Origin: Streptomyces laurentii
Lineage (GTDB): Bacteria > Actinomycetota > Actinomycetes > Streptomycetales > Streptomycetaceae
NCBI GenBank assembly: GCA_002355495.1
Contig: AP017424.1
Coordinates: 7,009,501 to 7,073,500, forward strand
Direction: 5' to 3'
Length of the DNA stretch: 64,000 bases
Shown here: positions 42,062 to 51,284 of the stretch, piece after piece
How positions within the stretch are numbered: position 1 is the stretch's first letter
Layout: each line of letters starts with the position of its first letter
Notes under the pieces: model-generated
Told to the model about the DNA's origin: nothing
Database searches by the model: none
The model's input: the letters and a program-made list of their open reading frames with translations, nothing else
Position numbers and translations under genes: made by a program

Positions 42062-42131
42062 CAGGGTTCGGCCTGCCGCGTGCGCGTAGAGGTCCGCACC
42101 GCCACGGTTCCATTCCGTGCGCTTCGTGTGC

Positions 42132-42149
42132 CTGAGTAGGCGTACTCAG
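42132..42149. promoter_or_regulatory. Dyad CTGAGTA-N4-TACTCAG
   Basis: 7-bp perfect arms with GGCG spacer, flanked by TGTG and CACA that extend the symmetry with one mismatch. Upstream of the small membrane protein gene; the size fits a TetR- or MarR-type operator. Confidence 0.5.
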
Positions 42150-42876
42150 ACACACGAACCCGCTTGAGTCGACCGGCGTACGGGCCGCGAGGGTGGGCGC
42201 GCGAGGTTGGTGCGATATGGCGATGACGCGTTCCCCGGCGCGCGGCCCGGTGCCGCCGCCGTCGACCACGATGCCGGCCGGGTCCCGGCCGAGGGCCATC
42301 GATCCGTATCGCGCGCACGCATGACCCTTCACATGAACAGGGGCCGGCGGCAGGCCCCGACGCCGTTGACGTGCACGGGATTCCCGATCCGACGGCGGAC
42401 TGGGCGTGTCTGTGTGTCGTCTCCGCGTGCGGCGCCCGCTCGCAGGCCGGCGACAAGGCTCCCGCCCGTCCCTGTGCGTGTCGGGAGCCGCTCGTCCCGG
42501 TGTGGTCCGAGGGTGTCGGAGCGTCTCCTTCCGGACGGACGCGAAACGCCTCTTCTCGTACGTCCCCCTCGGCCGGTTCGCGCCCGAAGCGCCCGGCGGG
42601 CCTCGTATGGCGCGGGCGGGGCCTCGCTCGCGCCCGTGATCCCGACGTACCGCCTCGCGCGCGCCGCCGCGCAAGGGTGGGACCGCTCGGGGCGCCCCCG
42701 GAACGCGAGCGTGCCGGAGCTCTTCGCGTGACCGCGTCAGCGGTGCCGGGCGTTCCTGTCCGGAGGCGTGATCGCATGGGGTGGGCAGGGCGTTCCCGGA
42801 CAAGCGGAGCCTTGGAAGAGTGCTCCGGACACCCTCGGGAGTGGCCGATCAGGATCGAACGAAAGGGCGAAATGCA
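42150..42876. other. Gene-poor stretch before DUF1326 gene
   Basis: About 730 bp with open frames on both strands, all arginine-, proline- and alanine-rich with no domain character. I see nothing else in it besides the promoter region of the following gene. Confidence 0.5.
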
Positions 42877-42891
42877 TACCCCTAGGGGGTA
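42877..42891. promoter_or_regulatory. CsoR-like operator, TACCC-N5-GGGTA
   Basis: TACCCC-TAG-GGGGTA, a perfect 6-bp dyad ending 17 bp before the DUF1326 ATG. Same outer arms and spacing as the site at 6048-6062. Close to the start, so a bound repressor would block initiation. Confidence 0.65.
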
Positions 42892-42908
42892 CAGGGGATG
42901 TCGTCGCC

Positions 42909-43550
42909 ATGAACAAGACGAACTGGCACATTCGCGGTGAGTGGTTCGACGTCTGCAGCTGCTCCATGCCCTGCCCCTGCACCTTCGCCCAGGCCCCCAC
43001 GGACGGGGCCTGCCTGTTCACCCTCGTGTGGCAGGTCCACGAAGGGCACTTCGGGGACGTACGGCTGGACGGCCTGGGAGTGGTGGCGCTGGGCGAGTTC
43101 GCCGGCAACATGTGGGAGAAGGACACCGACACCCGCATGAGCGTGATGTTCTACATCGACGCGAAGGGCACGCCGGAACAGCGCCAGGCCCTGGAGGAGA
43201 TCTTCCGCGGCAACGTGGGCGGCTGGCCGGGCACCTTCGGCTCGCTCATCGGCGAGGTACGCGAGGTGCGGTACGCGCCGATCGCCTTCGAGGCCGCCGA
43301 GGACCTGGAGTACTGGCGCGCCTCCGTGGGGGACCAGGTGAGCGTGGGCGCCAGGGCGCTCACCGGCCCCACCGCGGATCCGTCCCGCAGGGTCCAACTG
43401 GTCAACGCCCCCGGCGCGGAGGTCGGGCCGGGCCAGGTGGCCACCTGGGGTGTCGTCGACGCGGACCACGCCGAGGGGTTCGACTTCTCCCACCGCTACC
43501 GCGGCGGATCGAGCAAGCACTTCCCCTTCGACTGGCGCCCCACCGACTGA
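42909..43550 (+). CDS. DUF1326 family protein
   Basis: 213 aa, no signal peptide. The N terminus carries a dense Cys cluster, VCSCSMPCPC (C16, C18, C22, C24), the hallmark of DUF1326 and a likely soft-metal site. It is followed by the family pattern CLFTLVWQVHEGHFGDVRLDG in outline, FAGNMWE, GGWPGTFGSLIGEV and the C-terminal SKHFPFDW. Function not established. The metal-like Cys cluster and a CsoR-like operator 17 bp upstream make copper (or persulfide) response the best guess. ATG 42909 is preceded by GGGGATG. No csoR, copZ or copA gene lies in the window. Confidence 0.9.
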   Translation: MNKTNWHIRGEWFDVCSCSMPCPCTFAQAPTDGACLFTLVWQVHEGHFGDVRLDGLGVVALGEFAGNMWEKDTDTRMSVMFYIDAKGTPEQRQALEEIFRGNVGGWPGTFGSLIGEVREVRYAPIAFEAAEDLEYWRASVGDQVSVGARALTGPTADPSRRVQLVNAPGAEVGPGQVATWGVVDADHAEGFDFSHRYRGGSSKHFPFDWRPTD

Positions 43551-43717
43551 GCGGACGGGGCCGACGTCACGGAACCCCGAACCACTGAGTACCCCGGAAA
43601 ACCCCACGGATCCCTGAGAACATCCGAGCGCGCCCGAGCGCGCCCATGACCCCCGAGAACGCGGCCGGCCGGTTCCGGCGCACCGTCACCTCGCCCCCGA
43701 GGCCCTAGGGTTGGGGC

Positions 43718-45832
43718 ATGGCCGAGGAGACCCACAACAGTGTGAGCGGGCAGGCGGACGTCGTCGTCCAGGCCGGCCGCATCGGGGAACTGCACCAGCA
43801 CATCCACACCGGGGCACCGGCCGAGCACCCGGTCCCCCAGCAGCTGCCGCCGGAGCTCGCCCACTTCGAGAACCGGCACGACGAGCAGGAAGGCATCCGG
43901 TGCGCCCTCGACGAGGGCCCCCGCCGGGCCGGACCGCTCGCCGTCGTCCTGACCGGGATCGCCGGCATCGGCAAGACGGCCCTCGGCTTCCACGTGGCGC
44001 GCGGTCTCGCCGACCGCTACCCGGACGGGGTGCTCTCCCTCGACCTCGACGACCTGCGCCGGGACGGCGCCGTCGACGTGGCCGACGCCGTCGGCGGCCT
44101 GCTCACCGGCTTGGGCGTGCGTCCCGAGTGGCTGGAGCGGTCGCTCGCCGCCCGCACGCGTCAGCTGTGGACCCGGACCAGGGACAAGCGGCTCATCGTC
44201 GTCGTCGACAACGCCCGCTACGGCAGCGAGATCCTGCCGCTGCTCCCGGCGTCGCCCCACAGCCTGGTCATCGTCACCAGCCAGGGACCCCTGTACGACC
44301 TCGACGGCACGGCGTCGGTCGAGATCGCGGTGCCGCCGCTGGCCGCCGACGACGCCGTACGGCTGCTCGCCGCCATCGTCGACGACCCCCGGCTCACCGC
44401 CGAGCCGGACGCCGCCGCCGAACTGGTCCACGGCTGCGGCGGACTGCCCGCCGCGCTCACCGTGGCCGGCCAGTGGGTGCGCAAGTACCGCAGGAAGAGC
44501 CTGTCCCGGCTGGTCGTCGAGCTGACCGGGGAACTCCGCGCGAAGGGCATCCCCATGGTCGAGGCGGTCTGGGACGCGTCCTACGCCGGCCTCGGCCCGC
44601 GGGCCGCCCGTCTGTACCGGCTGCTGCCCCAGTACCCGGCGCCGCTCATCGAGGCCGAGCCGGTCGCCGCCCTCCTCGGCCAGGACCTGGACGACGCCCT
44701 CGATGCCCTGGAGGAACTGGAGTCGGCGGGCCTCCTGGAGGGCCGCGACGAGGGCTTCCGCGTGCACGACCTGGTACGCGGCCACGCCGAACGGCGTGCC
44801 CGGCAGGACGCGGACGACGCACGCGACCCGGTGGCCGCCCGTACCGCGCTCATCCGGTGGTTCCGGCGCCAGGCCGCCCGCGCCGACCTGCTCGCGGCCG
44901 GCCCCCGGATGACCCTCGCCGAGCCGCCCGCCCCAGCCGCAGACGACGCTGAAGACGCCGCCACCGCCGGCCCCGACGTGGACTTCGCCGACAAGGCGGC
45001 GGCACTGACCTGGCTCGACGAGCACCGGACGGCGCTCTACGGCTGCGTCCGGACGGCGTTCGCGTCGGGACTCGACGAGGACGCCTGGGCGCTGTGCGAG
45101 TCGCTGTGGACCCACTTCCTCGACCACCCCCACTACGCGGACGTGATCGACGCCTTCCGGACCGGGGTGGCCGCCGCCGACCGGTCCGAGCACCTGGGCG
45201 CCCGGATCCGGATGCGCTGCCAGCTCGCCCGCCCCCTGTGGGAACAGGGACGTTACGACGAGGCGGCCGAACAGCTGGAACGGGCGCTGTCCGCCTCCGC
45301 ACTCCTCGGCACGGAGAACGCGGAGCGCAAACTGCGGGCCTCCACCCTGGAGTTCCGCGGTCTGCTCGCCGCCGAGGCCGGCGACTGGGCGGCCGCCGTC
45401 GCCGACTTCGAGGCCTCGCGCGCGATCCACGCCGAGATCGGCAACGGCTACGGCGTCCTGCTGCAGACCTACCTGCTCGGCAAGACCGCCCTGCGCCGCG
45501 GCGACCACGAGGCCGCCGTACGGCTGTTGGGCGAGGCCCACGCGGCGGCCCGCGAACAGCGGCGGGAGCGGCTGAGCTCCCGGGCCGGTTTCGAACTCGG
45601 CCGCGCGCTGCGCCGCGCCGGCCGCACGGTGGAGGCGGAGCCCCTGATGGCCGAGGCCCTCGCCGCCGCCCGCCGCCGGGGCTCCGGGACCGACGAGAAG
45701 CGGATCCTGGAGGAACTGGCCGCGCTCATGGCCGAGTCGGGCCGGCCGGCGGAAGCGGAGGAGTACGGCGCGGCCGCGCGGCGACTGGCCGAGGAAGCCG
45801 GTGCGCTGCCCGCCGACGGCCGGGGCGCGTAG
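43718..45832 (+). CDS. NB-ARC/TPR STAND ATPase with N-terminal RHIM-like motif
   Basis: 704 aa. Residues 1-30 (NSVSGQADVVVQAGRIGELH) form a short motif with V17-Q18-A19-G20, the core seen in RHIM and related bacterial amyloid signalling motifs. An NB-ARC ATPase follows: P-loop GIAGIGKTA (K86), Walker B IVVVDNA, sensor LVIVTSQ, GLP-type HGCGGLPAAL, and a winged-helix part with VHDLVRGHAERRA. The C-terminal third (about 470-690) holds TPR-like helices (RYDEAAEQLERAL, GDWAAAVADFEAS, GDHEAAVRLLGEA). Such NLR-like proteins oligomerise on ligand binding and pass a signal through the N terminus. No partner with a matching motif is in the window. It stands alone, with ATG 43718 at the start of the motif. 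Confidence 0.9.
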   Translation: MAEETHNSVSGQADVVVQAGRIGELHQHIHTGAPAEHPVPQQLPPELAHFENRHDEQEGIRCALDEGPRRAGPLAVVLTGIAGIGKTALGFHVARGLADRYPDGVLSLDLDDLRRDGAVDVADAVGGLLTGLGVRPEWLERSLAARTRQLWTRTRDKRLIVVVDNARYGSEILPLLPASPHSLVIVTSQGPLYDLDGTASVEIAVPPLAADDAVRLLAAIVDDPRLTAEPDAAAELVHGCGGLPAALTVAGQWVRKYRRKSLSRLVVELTGELRAKGIPMVEAVWDASYAGLGPRAARLYRLLPQYPAPLIEAEPVAALLGQDLDDALDALEELESAGLLEGRDEGFRVHDLVRGHAERRARQDADDARDPVAARTALIRWFRRQAARADLLAAGPRMTLAEPPAPAADDAEDAATAGPDVDFADKAAALTWLDEHRTALYGCVRTAFASGLDEDAWALCESLWTHFLDHPHYADVIDAFRTGVAAADRSEHLGARIRMRCQLARPLWEQGRYDEAAEQLERALSASALLGTENAERKLRASTLEFRGLLAAEAGDWAAAVADFEASRAIHAEIGNGYGVLLQTYLLGKTALRRGDHEAAVRLLGEAHAAAREQRRERLSSRAGFELGRALRRAGRTVEAEPLMAEALAAARRRGSGTDEKRILEELAALMAESGRPAEAEEYGAAARRLAEEAGALPADGRGA

Positions 45833-45860
45833 CCACGGAACCGCGCGCGCCGGGCGGCGG

Positions 45861-47696
45861 TCAGAGCTCGTAGGCGTCGAGGTCGGCCGGCCGCGCCGCG
45901 TCGACCCGCACGCGCACCGTCACCGGTCCGATCGCGCAGGACAGTACGGCGGGCAACCGCGGCTCCGGGGTGGCGCCGAGCCAGGCGTGCACCGCCGACA
46001 CGACCGCCACCGGATCGGGGCGCGCCACCCGGCCGGCCGACCGCTGCGGTTCCACGTGGACGAGCAGTGGCCCCGCCCGGTGGTGCCGGAGCAGACAGCG
46101 GTCCGCCGACAGGATCGCGGCGGCCGTGCGGCAGCCGGGGAACTCGTCCAGCGCGTGCGCCGTCCAGCCGCCGGCGGTCCACGCCGTGCGCGCCCCGTAA
46201 GCGCCCCGCGCCCCGTGGGCCCCCTGCACCCCGCGGCCACTCCGCGTCCCGTACGCGCCGCGCGCTCCGTCCCCGTCACCACCGGCGTACGCCCGGCGCC
46301 ACACGACGGCCGCGCTCTGCGGCGCGCGCTCCCCGCCCGTCCGGTACTCGGCCGCGAGATGGTGCACCGGCTCGCGCGTCTCCGGCGGGAAGCGTACGAG
46401 GACGACCTGGTCGCCCGTCACCTCGGCCCGTACGGCGTGGGTCTCCGGCAGATCCGTGCGCGGCGGCGCGGGGCAGCGGAAGGGCCGGGGCCGCGGGGCG
46501 TACGCCGGCGGAGTCAGGTCCAGGAGCCGGTACAGCTCCCGCCGCAGGCGCTCCAGCGCGCGCCCTCGCCCCCGGGGAGCGAAGGCGGCGCCCGCGGCCG
46601 CACGGGTGTCGACGGACCCCGCGAGCCGCAGCGCCTCCTCCAGGCCGTCCGGCCCGGCCAGCCGCGGCACGGACGCGAGCAGCCGCGCCATCGGACTGTC
46701 CGGCACCAGCTCCTCGTCACCGTCGTACGCGCTGACGACGGGCCGCCCGAGCGCCGCCGCGTACAGGGCGGTGGACCCGTGGTCGGTCACGACGGCGTCC
46801 GCCGCGACGAGCAGCGCGGCCCACTCCTCGTACGGATCGGGCAGCAGCAGACCGGCGGACAGCGCCGGGGCGAGGTGCCGGGCCAGGTCGAACGTGCCGG
46901 TCTCGCTGTACGCGTTGGGGTGCAGCACCAGGGCGAACCGGTAGGTGTCGTGGGGGTGGCGCGCCAGCAACTCGCCCGGCAGGCCGGGGCGGCGTTCGAG
47001 CAGCGACTCCGGCCCCCAGGCCGAGACGAGGACGACGAGCCGGCGCGGGCCCGTGCCGAGCGCGTCACGGTAGGCCTCGCGGTGCGGGACGGAGACGAGC
47101 AGCCGGTCCAGTGTCGGGTCGCCGACCACGGCGGCGCGCGGCCCGACGGACGGGCAGTGCCGGGTGAGCCGGTCGGCGTCGGCGTCGTGCGCCAGCGCGT
47201 ACAGGTCCGCCCAGGGCGCGTCACCGGACATCAGGAAATGCGGGTCGAGTCCGGACGGCAGGGCCGCCGAACCCTCCTCGCGCAGCGACTTGTTGAAGCC
47301 GGCCCCGTGCGGCAGCAGGGCGCGCGGCCCGGACAGCGTGCGCAGTTCGCCCTTGGGGCTCGCGGCAAGCACCAGGTCGTGGGTGCCGCGGCGGGCCTCC
47401 TCCCACGGAACCGTGCGCGCGCCCGCGCGGTCGAGCGCCGCCAGCGCCTCGGTGCCGAAACGGGACCCGGGCACCAGGGTGAAACGGGTGACCACGCGCG
47501 GGTCGCCCTCGAAGACGGGCAGGGCGTCGAGCAGCCGGTGCAGAGCCACCGCCGACCGCGCGGCGACCAGGACGACCCGCTGCCCCCGGTCCGTACGCCG
47601 GTCCGTACGCCGGTCCGCTCCCTGGGGCGCGAGGTCGCCGCGTCCCCGCCTCGCGCTGGCGAGTTCTGGCTGGTCGGCGGGCGCCCCGTGCGGCAT
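45861..47696 (-). CDS. CDP-glycerol glycerophosphotransferase-like glycosyltransferase
   Basis: 611 aa. GT-B-like layout: N-terminal Rossmann part (RVVLVAARS, RALLPHGAGFNK with its HG), C-terminal part with VVTDHGSTALYAAALGRPVVSAYDGDEELV, close to the TagF/CDP-glycerol transferase signature. It would join a nucleotide-activated polyol or sugar phosphate to a wall polymer or lipid. A low-complexity Gly/Ala/Arg insert lies about residues 470-500 (GARGAYG repeated). The start region contains a directly repeated RTDR. ATG 47696 is 23 bp after the TetR gene on the same strand, suggesting co-transcription. I am sure of the fold class, less so of the substrate. Confidence 0.75.
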   Translation of the reverse strand: MPHGAPADQPELASARRGRGDLAPQGADRRTDRRTDRGQRVVLVAARSAVALHRLLDALPVFEGDPRVVTRFTLVPGSRFGTEALAALDRAGARTVPWEEARRGTHDLVLAASPKGELRTLSGPRALLPHGAGFNKSLREEGSAALPSGLDPHFLMSGDAPWADLYALAHDADADRLTRHCPSVGPRAAVVGDPTLDRLLVSVPHREAYRDALGTGPRRLVVLVSAWGPESLLERRPGLPGELLARHPHDTYRFALVLHPNAYSETGTFDLARHLAPALSAGLLLPDPYEEWAALLVAADAVVTDHGSTALYAAALGRPVVSAYDGDEELVPDSPMARLLASVPRLAGPDGLEEALRLAGSVDTRAAAGAAFAPRGRGRALERLRRELYRLLDLTPPAYAPRPRPFRCPAPPRTDLPETHAVRAEVTGDQVVLVRFPPETREPVHHLAAEYRTGGERAPQSAAVVWRRAYAGGDGDGARGAYGTRSGRGVQGAHGARGAYGARTAWTAGGWTAHALDEFPGCRTAAAILSADRCLLRHHRAGPLLVHVEPQRSAGRVARPDPVAVVSAVHAWLGATPEPRLPAVLSCAIGPVTVRVRVDAARPADLDAYEL

Positions 47697-47719
47697 GGTC
47701 CCGATCGTACCGGCGCGGA

Positions 47720-48358
47720 TCACTCCGCTCGCGCGCCCCGGGCGCCGTCCCGCCGGGTGACCGACACCAGGTAGGAGGCGTACTCGTCGAGGGCGGCGCG
47801 GGCGAGCGTGTCGTCGCGGTCGATCAGCCAGGTGAGGGTCAGACCGTCGAGGACCCCGAGCCCGTGCCGGGCCAGGACCGGCAGCGGCACCGTCCACTCG
47901 ATCCCGGCGAGCCGGGCCATCGCCTCCAGGGACTCGCGCGTGACCTCCGTGTAGTGGGCGTACTGCTTGCGCGCGAGCTCCGCGAGGCCGGGCTGCCGCA
48001 ACGCGTACTGGGTCAGCTCGTACGTCAGCAGATGCTCGTCCGGGGTCTGCCGGATCCGCTCCCAGTAGGCGTGCAGCGCCGTCCGTACGACCGCGTCGGC
48101 GGACGCCCCGCCGGCCGTCGCACCGTCGGCCGCCGCCGCGGCGACCGCCGGAGCCGAGGCCCGCACCATGATCCGCTCGATCACGCTCTGGAGCAGTTCC
48201 TCCTTGGAGCGGAAGCAGTAGTGGAACGCGCCCAGCGGCAGACCGGCCTCCGCGACCACCGCGCGCGTCGTCGCCCGGCCGACGCCGTCGCGGATCATGA
48301 CCCGGATCGCCGCCTCGATCAGCTCCTCGCGGCGTTCGTCGGCCGAACGTCGGCTCAT
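47720..48358 (-). CDS. TetR family transcriptional regulator
   Basis: 212 aa. N-terminal helix-turn-helix REELIEAAIRVMIRDGVGRATTRAVVAEAGLPLGAFHYCF in outline, followed by a helical ligand domain with an Ala-rich insert about residues 85-100. ATG at 48358. First of a two-gene unit with the transferase-like gene, which it may control. A 538-bp upstream region separates it from the divergent MmyB-type gene. Ligand unknown. Confidence 0.92.
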   Translation of the reverse strand: MSRRSADERREELIEAAIRVMIRDGVGRATTRAVVAEAGLPLGAFHYCFRSKEELLQSVIERIMVRASAPAVAAAAADGATAGGASADAVVRTALHAYWERIRQTPDEHLLTYELTQYALRQPGLAELARKQYAHYTEVTRESLEAMARLAGIEWTVPLPVLARHGLGVLDGLTLTWLIDRDDTLARAALDEYASYLVSVTRRDGARGARAE

Positions 48359-48896
48359 GCGGGGCTCCCGGGGGTGTCGGCGGTGGGCGGTGCGGCGCCC
48401 GCGCGCGGGCTCCGGGCACGCTACCCCACCCGGCCGACGGCCCGGTCCGGCGGACAGCGGGAGATGTCTGGCGGCCCCGGGCAGAGGTGGAGGGAGACTG
48501 CCCGGGGCCGATAACCGGCCGACCGACGCCACGGGCGTACGCCGTCGACCGCTCTCACGGCCGGTGTCGAGGACGCGACATCGTGGCGATTGTCGGCACC
48601 GGCCGCAGTCACGGGCCCCCGGAGTCCCGGCACGGGCGGGACCGCTGACGGCGCCGCGGCGCCGTACGGTCGCATCCCGCCGGCACTCCGACGAGGACGG
48701 ACAAGGCCCGGCGCGCCCGGCGCGACGGATCCGTCCGCCCGGTGCGCACACGGCCCAGCCGTGCTGCACTGTGTCCGCCCCGGCGCGCCTTCCGGCTGGT
48801 CGGGCCGTCCACACACCCAGCTTGTCCGTCGCCCAGCCCGATATCTACGCGCAGATTTTATGAGGAATAAGAGCGTCAGGATTTAGGCTCGGGGCA
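48359..48896. other. Intergenic region between divergent regulators
   Basis: 538 bp with no credible gene. The last 50 bp before 48897 are A/T-rich (GATATCTACGCG, TTTTATGAGGAATAAG) and probably hold the promoter of the XRE-type gene. Confidence 0.5.
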
Positions 48897-49766
48897 GTGT
48901 CCACACGCTCCACGGGGGACGACACGACCATGGTCATGAACAAGCCCGCGCTGAAGGCGCTCCTGATGGAACGCCGGGCGCTGATCGAGCCCGAGCAGTA
49001 CGGGCTCGCCCGCCCGACCGGGCAGGGCCGCCGCGCCCAGGGCCTGTCCCAGCAGCAGGTCGACGAGCTGACGGCGCGGGCGCTGCACACGTACGGGAGG
49101 CTGGAGACCGGCCGCTACCCCCACCCGCCGGTCGACTACCTCCGTCAGGTCGCCCGTCTGTTCCGGCTCAACGAGCAGGAGTGGACCAGCCTGTGCCGGT
49201 ACGCCGGCATCGGCGACCCGCCCGCCCCGCTCAGCACGGTGTCCGGCCTGGAGGTCCCCGGGGTGTGGCAGGAGGTGGTCGACGGCATCGCGCACATGGC
49301 GTACCTGACCGACGCGTCCTGGAACCTGCTCGCCTTCAACGAGCCCCTGGCCGCCTTTTTCGCCGGCCGCCGGATCCCGGGGAACATGATGCGGTGGATC
49401 CTCCTCGACCCGGACGGGCGGGAGACACTGCTGGACTGGGACACCGCCTGGGCGCCCGCCGTCCTGCCGCAACTGCGGGCCGCGCTCGCCGTACGGCCCG
49501 ACGACGAGACGCTGCTCCGCATCGCCTGCGAGGCGGCGCGCGATCCCGACCTGAGGCCGCTGTGGGAGGCAGGCGGTGCCGCCGTCCACCCCGACGGTGA
49601 CGAACGCCCGGTCCGGCACCCGCGGCACGGGCCGGGGTACTTCACCATCTGCGCCGCCCAGCCGATGACCGCGCCCGGCTCCCGGCTGGTGATCCTCATC
49701 TTCCGTACGGAGGCCAGGAAGCCCCACGACAGGATCCCCATGCTCCGGGCGCGCGCCGTCCCCTGA
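48897..49766 (+). CDS. XRE/MmyB-type transcriptional regulator
   Basis: About 289 aa. N-terminal helix-turn-helix (GLSQQQVDELTARALHTYGRLETGRYPHPPVDYLRQVARLF in outline) joined to the MmyB-like ligand-binding domain, a PAS-like fold with LTDASWNLLAFNEPLAAFF and MMRWILLDPDGRE. Family members often regulate a divergent or adjacent oxidoreductase gene and bind fatty-acid-like ligands, but no such target is adjacent here. Start uncertain: GTG 48897, ATG 48930 or ATG 48936 are all possible. Stands alone. Confidence 0.9.
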   Translation: MSTRSTGDDTTMVMNKPALKALLMERRALIEPEQYGLARPTGQGRRAQGLSQQQVDELTARALHTYGRLETGRYPHPPVDYLRQVARLFRLNEQEWTSLCRYAGIGDPPAPLSTVSGLEVPGVWQEVVDGIAHMAYLTDASWNLLAFNEPLAAFFAGRRIPGNMMRWILLDPDGRETLLDWDTAWAPAVLPQLRAALAVRPDDETLLRIACEAARDPDLRPLWEAGGAAVHPDGDERPVRHPRHGPGYFTICAAQPMTAPGSRLVILIFRTEARKPHDRIPMLRARAVP

Positions 49767-49942
49767 CGCCGCACCATCGCCGTCTCGCCGGGCGCGGCCG
49801 GCGACGACCCGACTGCGGCCTGACCGGCCTGACACGGCCTGAGCACGGCACAGGAGCGGCACACTGCGGCAGGGGAGGGCACGGGAGCGGCACGGGCCAG
49901 GTGCGCCGCGGTCCGGCGGGTGCCATCCCGTAGGGTCGGAAG

Positions 49943-50563
49943 ATGGCCAAGTACTTCGACGTGCACCCGATCTCCCCGCAGCCCCGCACCATCGGCACCG
50001 TGGTCGACAGCCTCCGCGCCGGCGCCCTCATCGCGTACCCCACCGACTCCTGCTTCGCGCTCGGCTGTCAGATCGGCAACCACGAGGCACTGGAACGGAT
50101 CCGCACCATCCGGCGCCTCGACGACCGTCACCACTTCACCCTGGTCTGCGAGAACTTCGCCCAGCTGGGCCAGTACGTACGCGTCGACAACGACGTCTTC
50201 CGCGCGGTGAAGGCCGCCACCCCCGGCAGCTACACCTTCATCCTCCCGGCGACCCGCGAGGTGCCGCGCCGCCTCCAGCACCCGAAGAAGAAGACCGTCG
50301 GCGTCCGGATCCCCGACCACACAGTGACCCTGGCGCTGCTCGCCGCGCTCGGCGAACCGCTCGTGTCCAGCACCCTGCTGCTGCCCGACGAGGACGAGCC
50401 GATGACGCAGGGCTGGGAGATCAAGGAGCGGCTCGACCACGTCCTCGACGCCGTCGTGGACTCCGGCGACTGCGGCACCGAGCCGACGACCGTCGTCGAC
50501 TTCTCCAGCGGCGAGGCGGAGATCGTCCGGCGCGGAGCGGGGGACCCGGCCCGCTTCGAGTGA
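49943..50563 (+). CDS. YciO/Sua5/YrdC-family protein
   Basis: 206 aa. YrdC domain with the N-terminal AYPTDSCFALGCQ, RRLDDRHHFTLVCENF, GSYTFILPATREVPRRL and KKKTVGVRIPDH blocks. The set is closer to the YciO branch than to the TsaC/Sua5 threonylcarbamoyl-AMP synthase used for tRNA t6A. The phosphate/nucleotide-binding KKK-x-VG-x-R is intact. Cytoplasmic. ATG 49943 starts the domain directly. It has no operon partner; the next gene starts 120 bp later. Possible activity is ATP- and bicarbonate-dependent threonine modification, or another carbamoyl reaction. Confidence 0.88.
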   Translation: MAKYFDVHPISPQPRTIGTVVDSLRAGALIAYPTDSCFALGCQIGNHEALERIRTIRRLDDRHHFTLVCENFAQLGQYVRVDNDVFRAVKAATPGSYTFILPATREVPRRLQHPKKKTVGVRIPDHTVTLALLAALGEPLVSSTLLLPDEDEPMTQGWEIKERLDHVLDAVVDSGDCGTEPTTVVDFSSGEAEIVRRGAGDPARFE

Positions 50564-50683
50564 CCGGCGGGGCAAGCGCAGGCAGCGGGGCCGGACGTAC
50601 CCGTACGGGACAGAAGGGGGGAAATCCCTGATGTGCCCGGGAGAGGGACGCTCGTAGGCTTGCGCGGTGATGGGGGAGGTGGC

Positions 50684-51166
50684 ATGGAGATCACCGTGCA
50701 GTGGGTCAGGACGTTCTGGACGAAGGAGTCCCGGGGCGGAGCGGCGGCCGCGCGCAGGAACGCGGTGCCGGCCGGTTTCCCCCTGCCCGGGACCCTGTCC
50801 GGGGCTTCGCGGGTGGCCCACTACGTCGAGATGTCCGAGCGGGACGGGTTCGCGCCGCGTGCGGGGACGAAGGACCTCGACGAGGTCGGGGTCGGGCTGC
50901 GGGACGAGGGCGACCGGCTCCGGGTGCTCGCGCGCGTGGAGCCGCTGTGCGGGGTGCCGCCGCGGCCCCGCAGACCCCCGGCCGTACGGCTGCTCCCGGG
51001 ACAGTGGGTCCGCTGGCAGCTGAACTACCGGTTCTCCAGTCTCGTGGGCCTGCGCGACTGGCTGTACTGGCTCGACACCTTCAACATCGCGTACGGGGCC
51101 CGCGACCAGGACGTCTTCCTCTCCGAACCGACTGTCCTGGTCGACGAGCGGGGGCCGCTCAGATAG
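50684..51166 (+). CDS. Conserved-looking hypothetical protein
   Basis: 160 aa, no signal peptide or membrane helix. Opens with MEITVQWVRTFWTKES; the middle is Arg/Pro-rich (PPRPRRPPAVRLLPGQW). A tryptophan- and tyrosine-rich segment (VRWQLNYRFSSLVGLRDWLYWLDTFNIAYG in outline, beta then helical) follows, with an acidic end. ATG has GGAGG 4-5 nt upstream. Codon use is like its neighbours, so I take it as real. Family and function not recognised. Confidence 0.75.
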   Translation: MEITVQWVRTFWTKESRGGAAAARRNAVPAGFPLPGTLSGASRVAHYVEMSERDGFAPRAGTKDLDEVGVGLRDEGDRLRVLARVEPLCGVPPRPRRPPAVRLLPGQWVRWQLNYRFSSLVGLRDWLYWLDTFNIAYGARDQDVFLSEPTVLVDERGPLR

Positions 51167-51284
51167 GGCCTGTACGGGGGGATTCGGGCCAATCGGGAGC
51201 GGTCGTACGCACCCGACCTGCTCCGGAGCCGTCGCGGCGGGTTAGTGTGCCCTGTCGGAGCAGGCGGACGAATGGAGGCCGACC

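Noticed and set aside
42207..42731. 175-codon open frame before the DUF1326 gene
   Set aside because: Arg/Pro-dominated composition, no homology-like motif and no Shine-Dalgarno.
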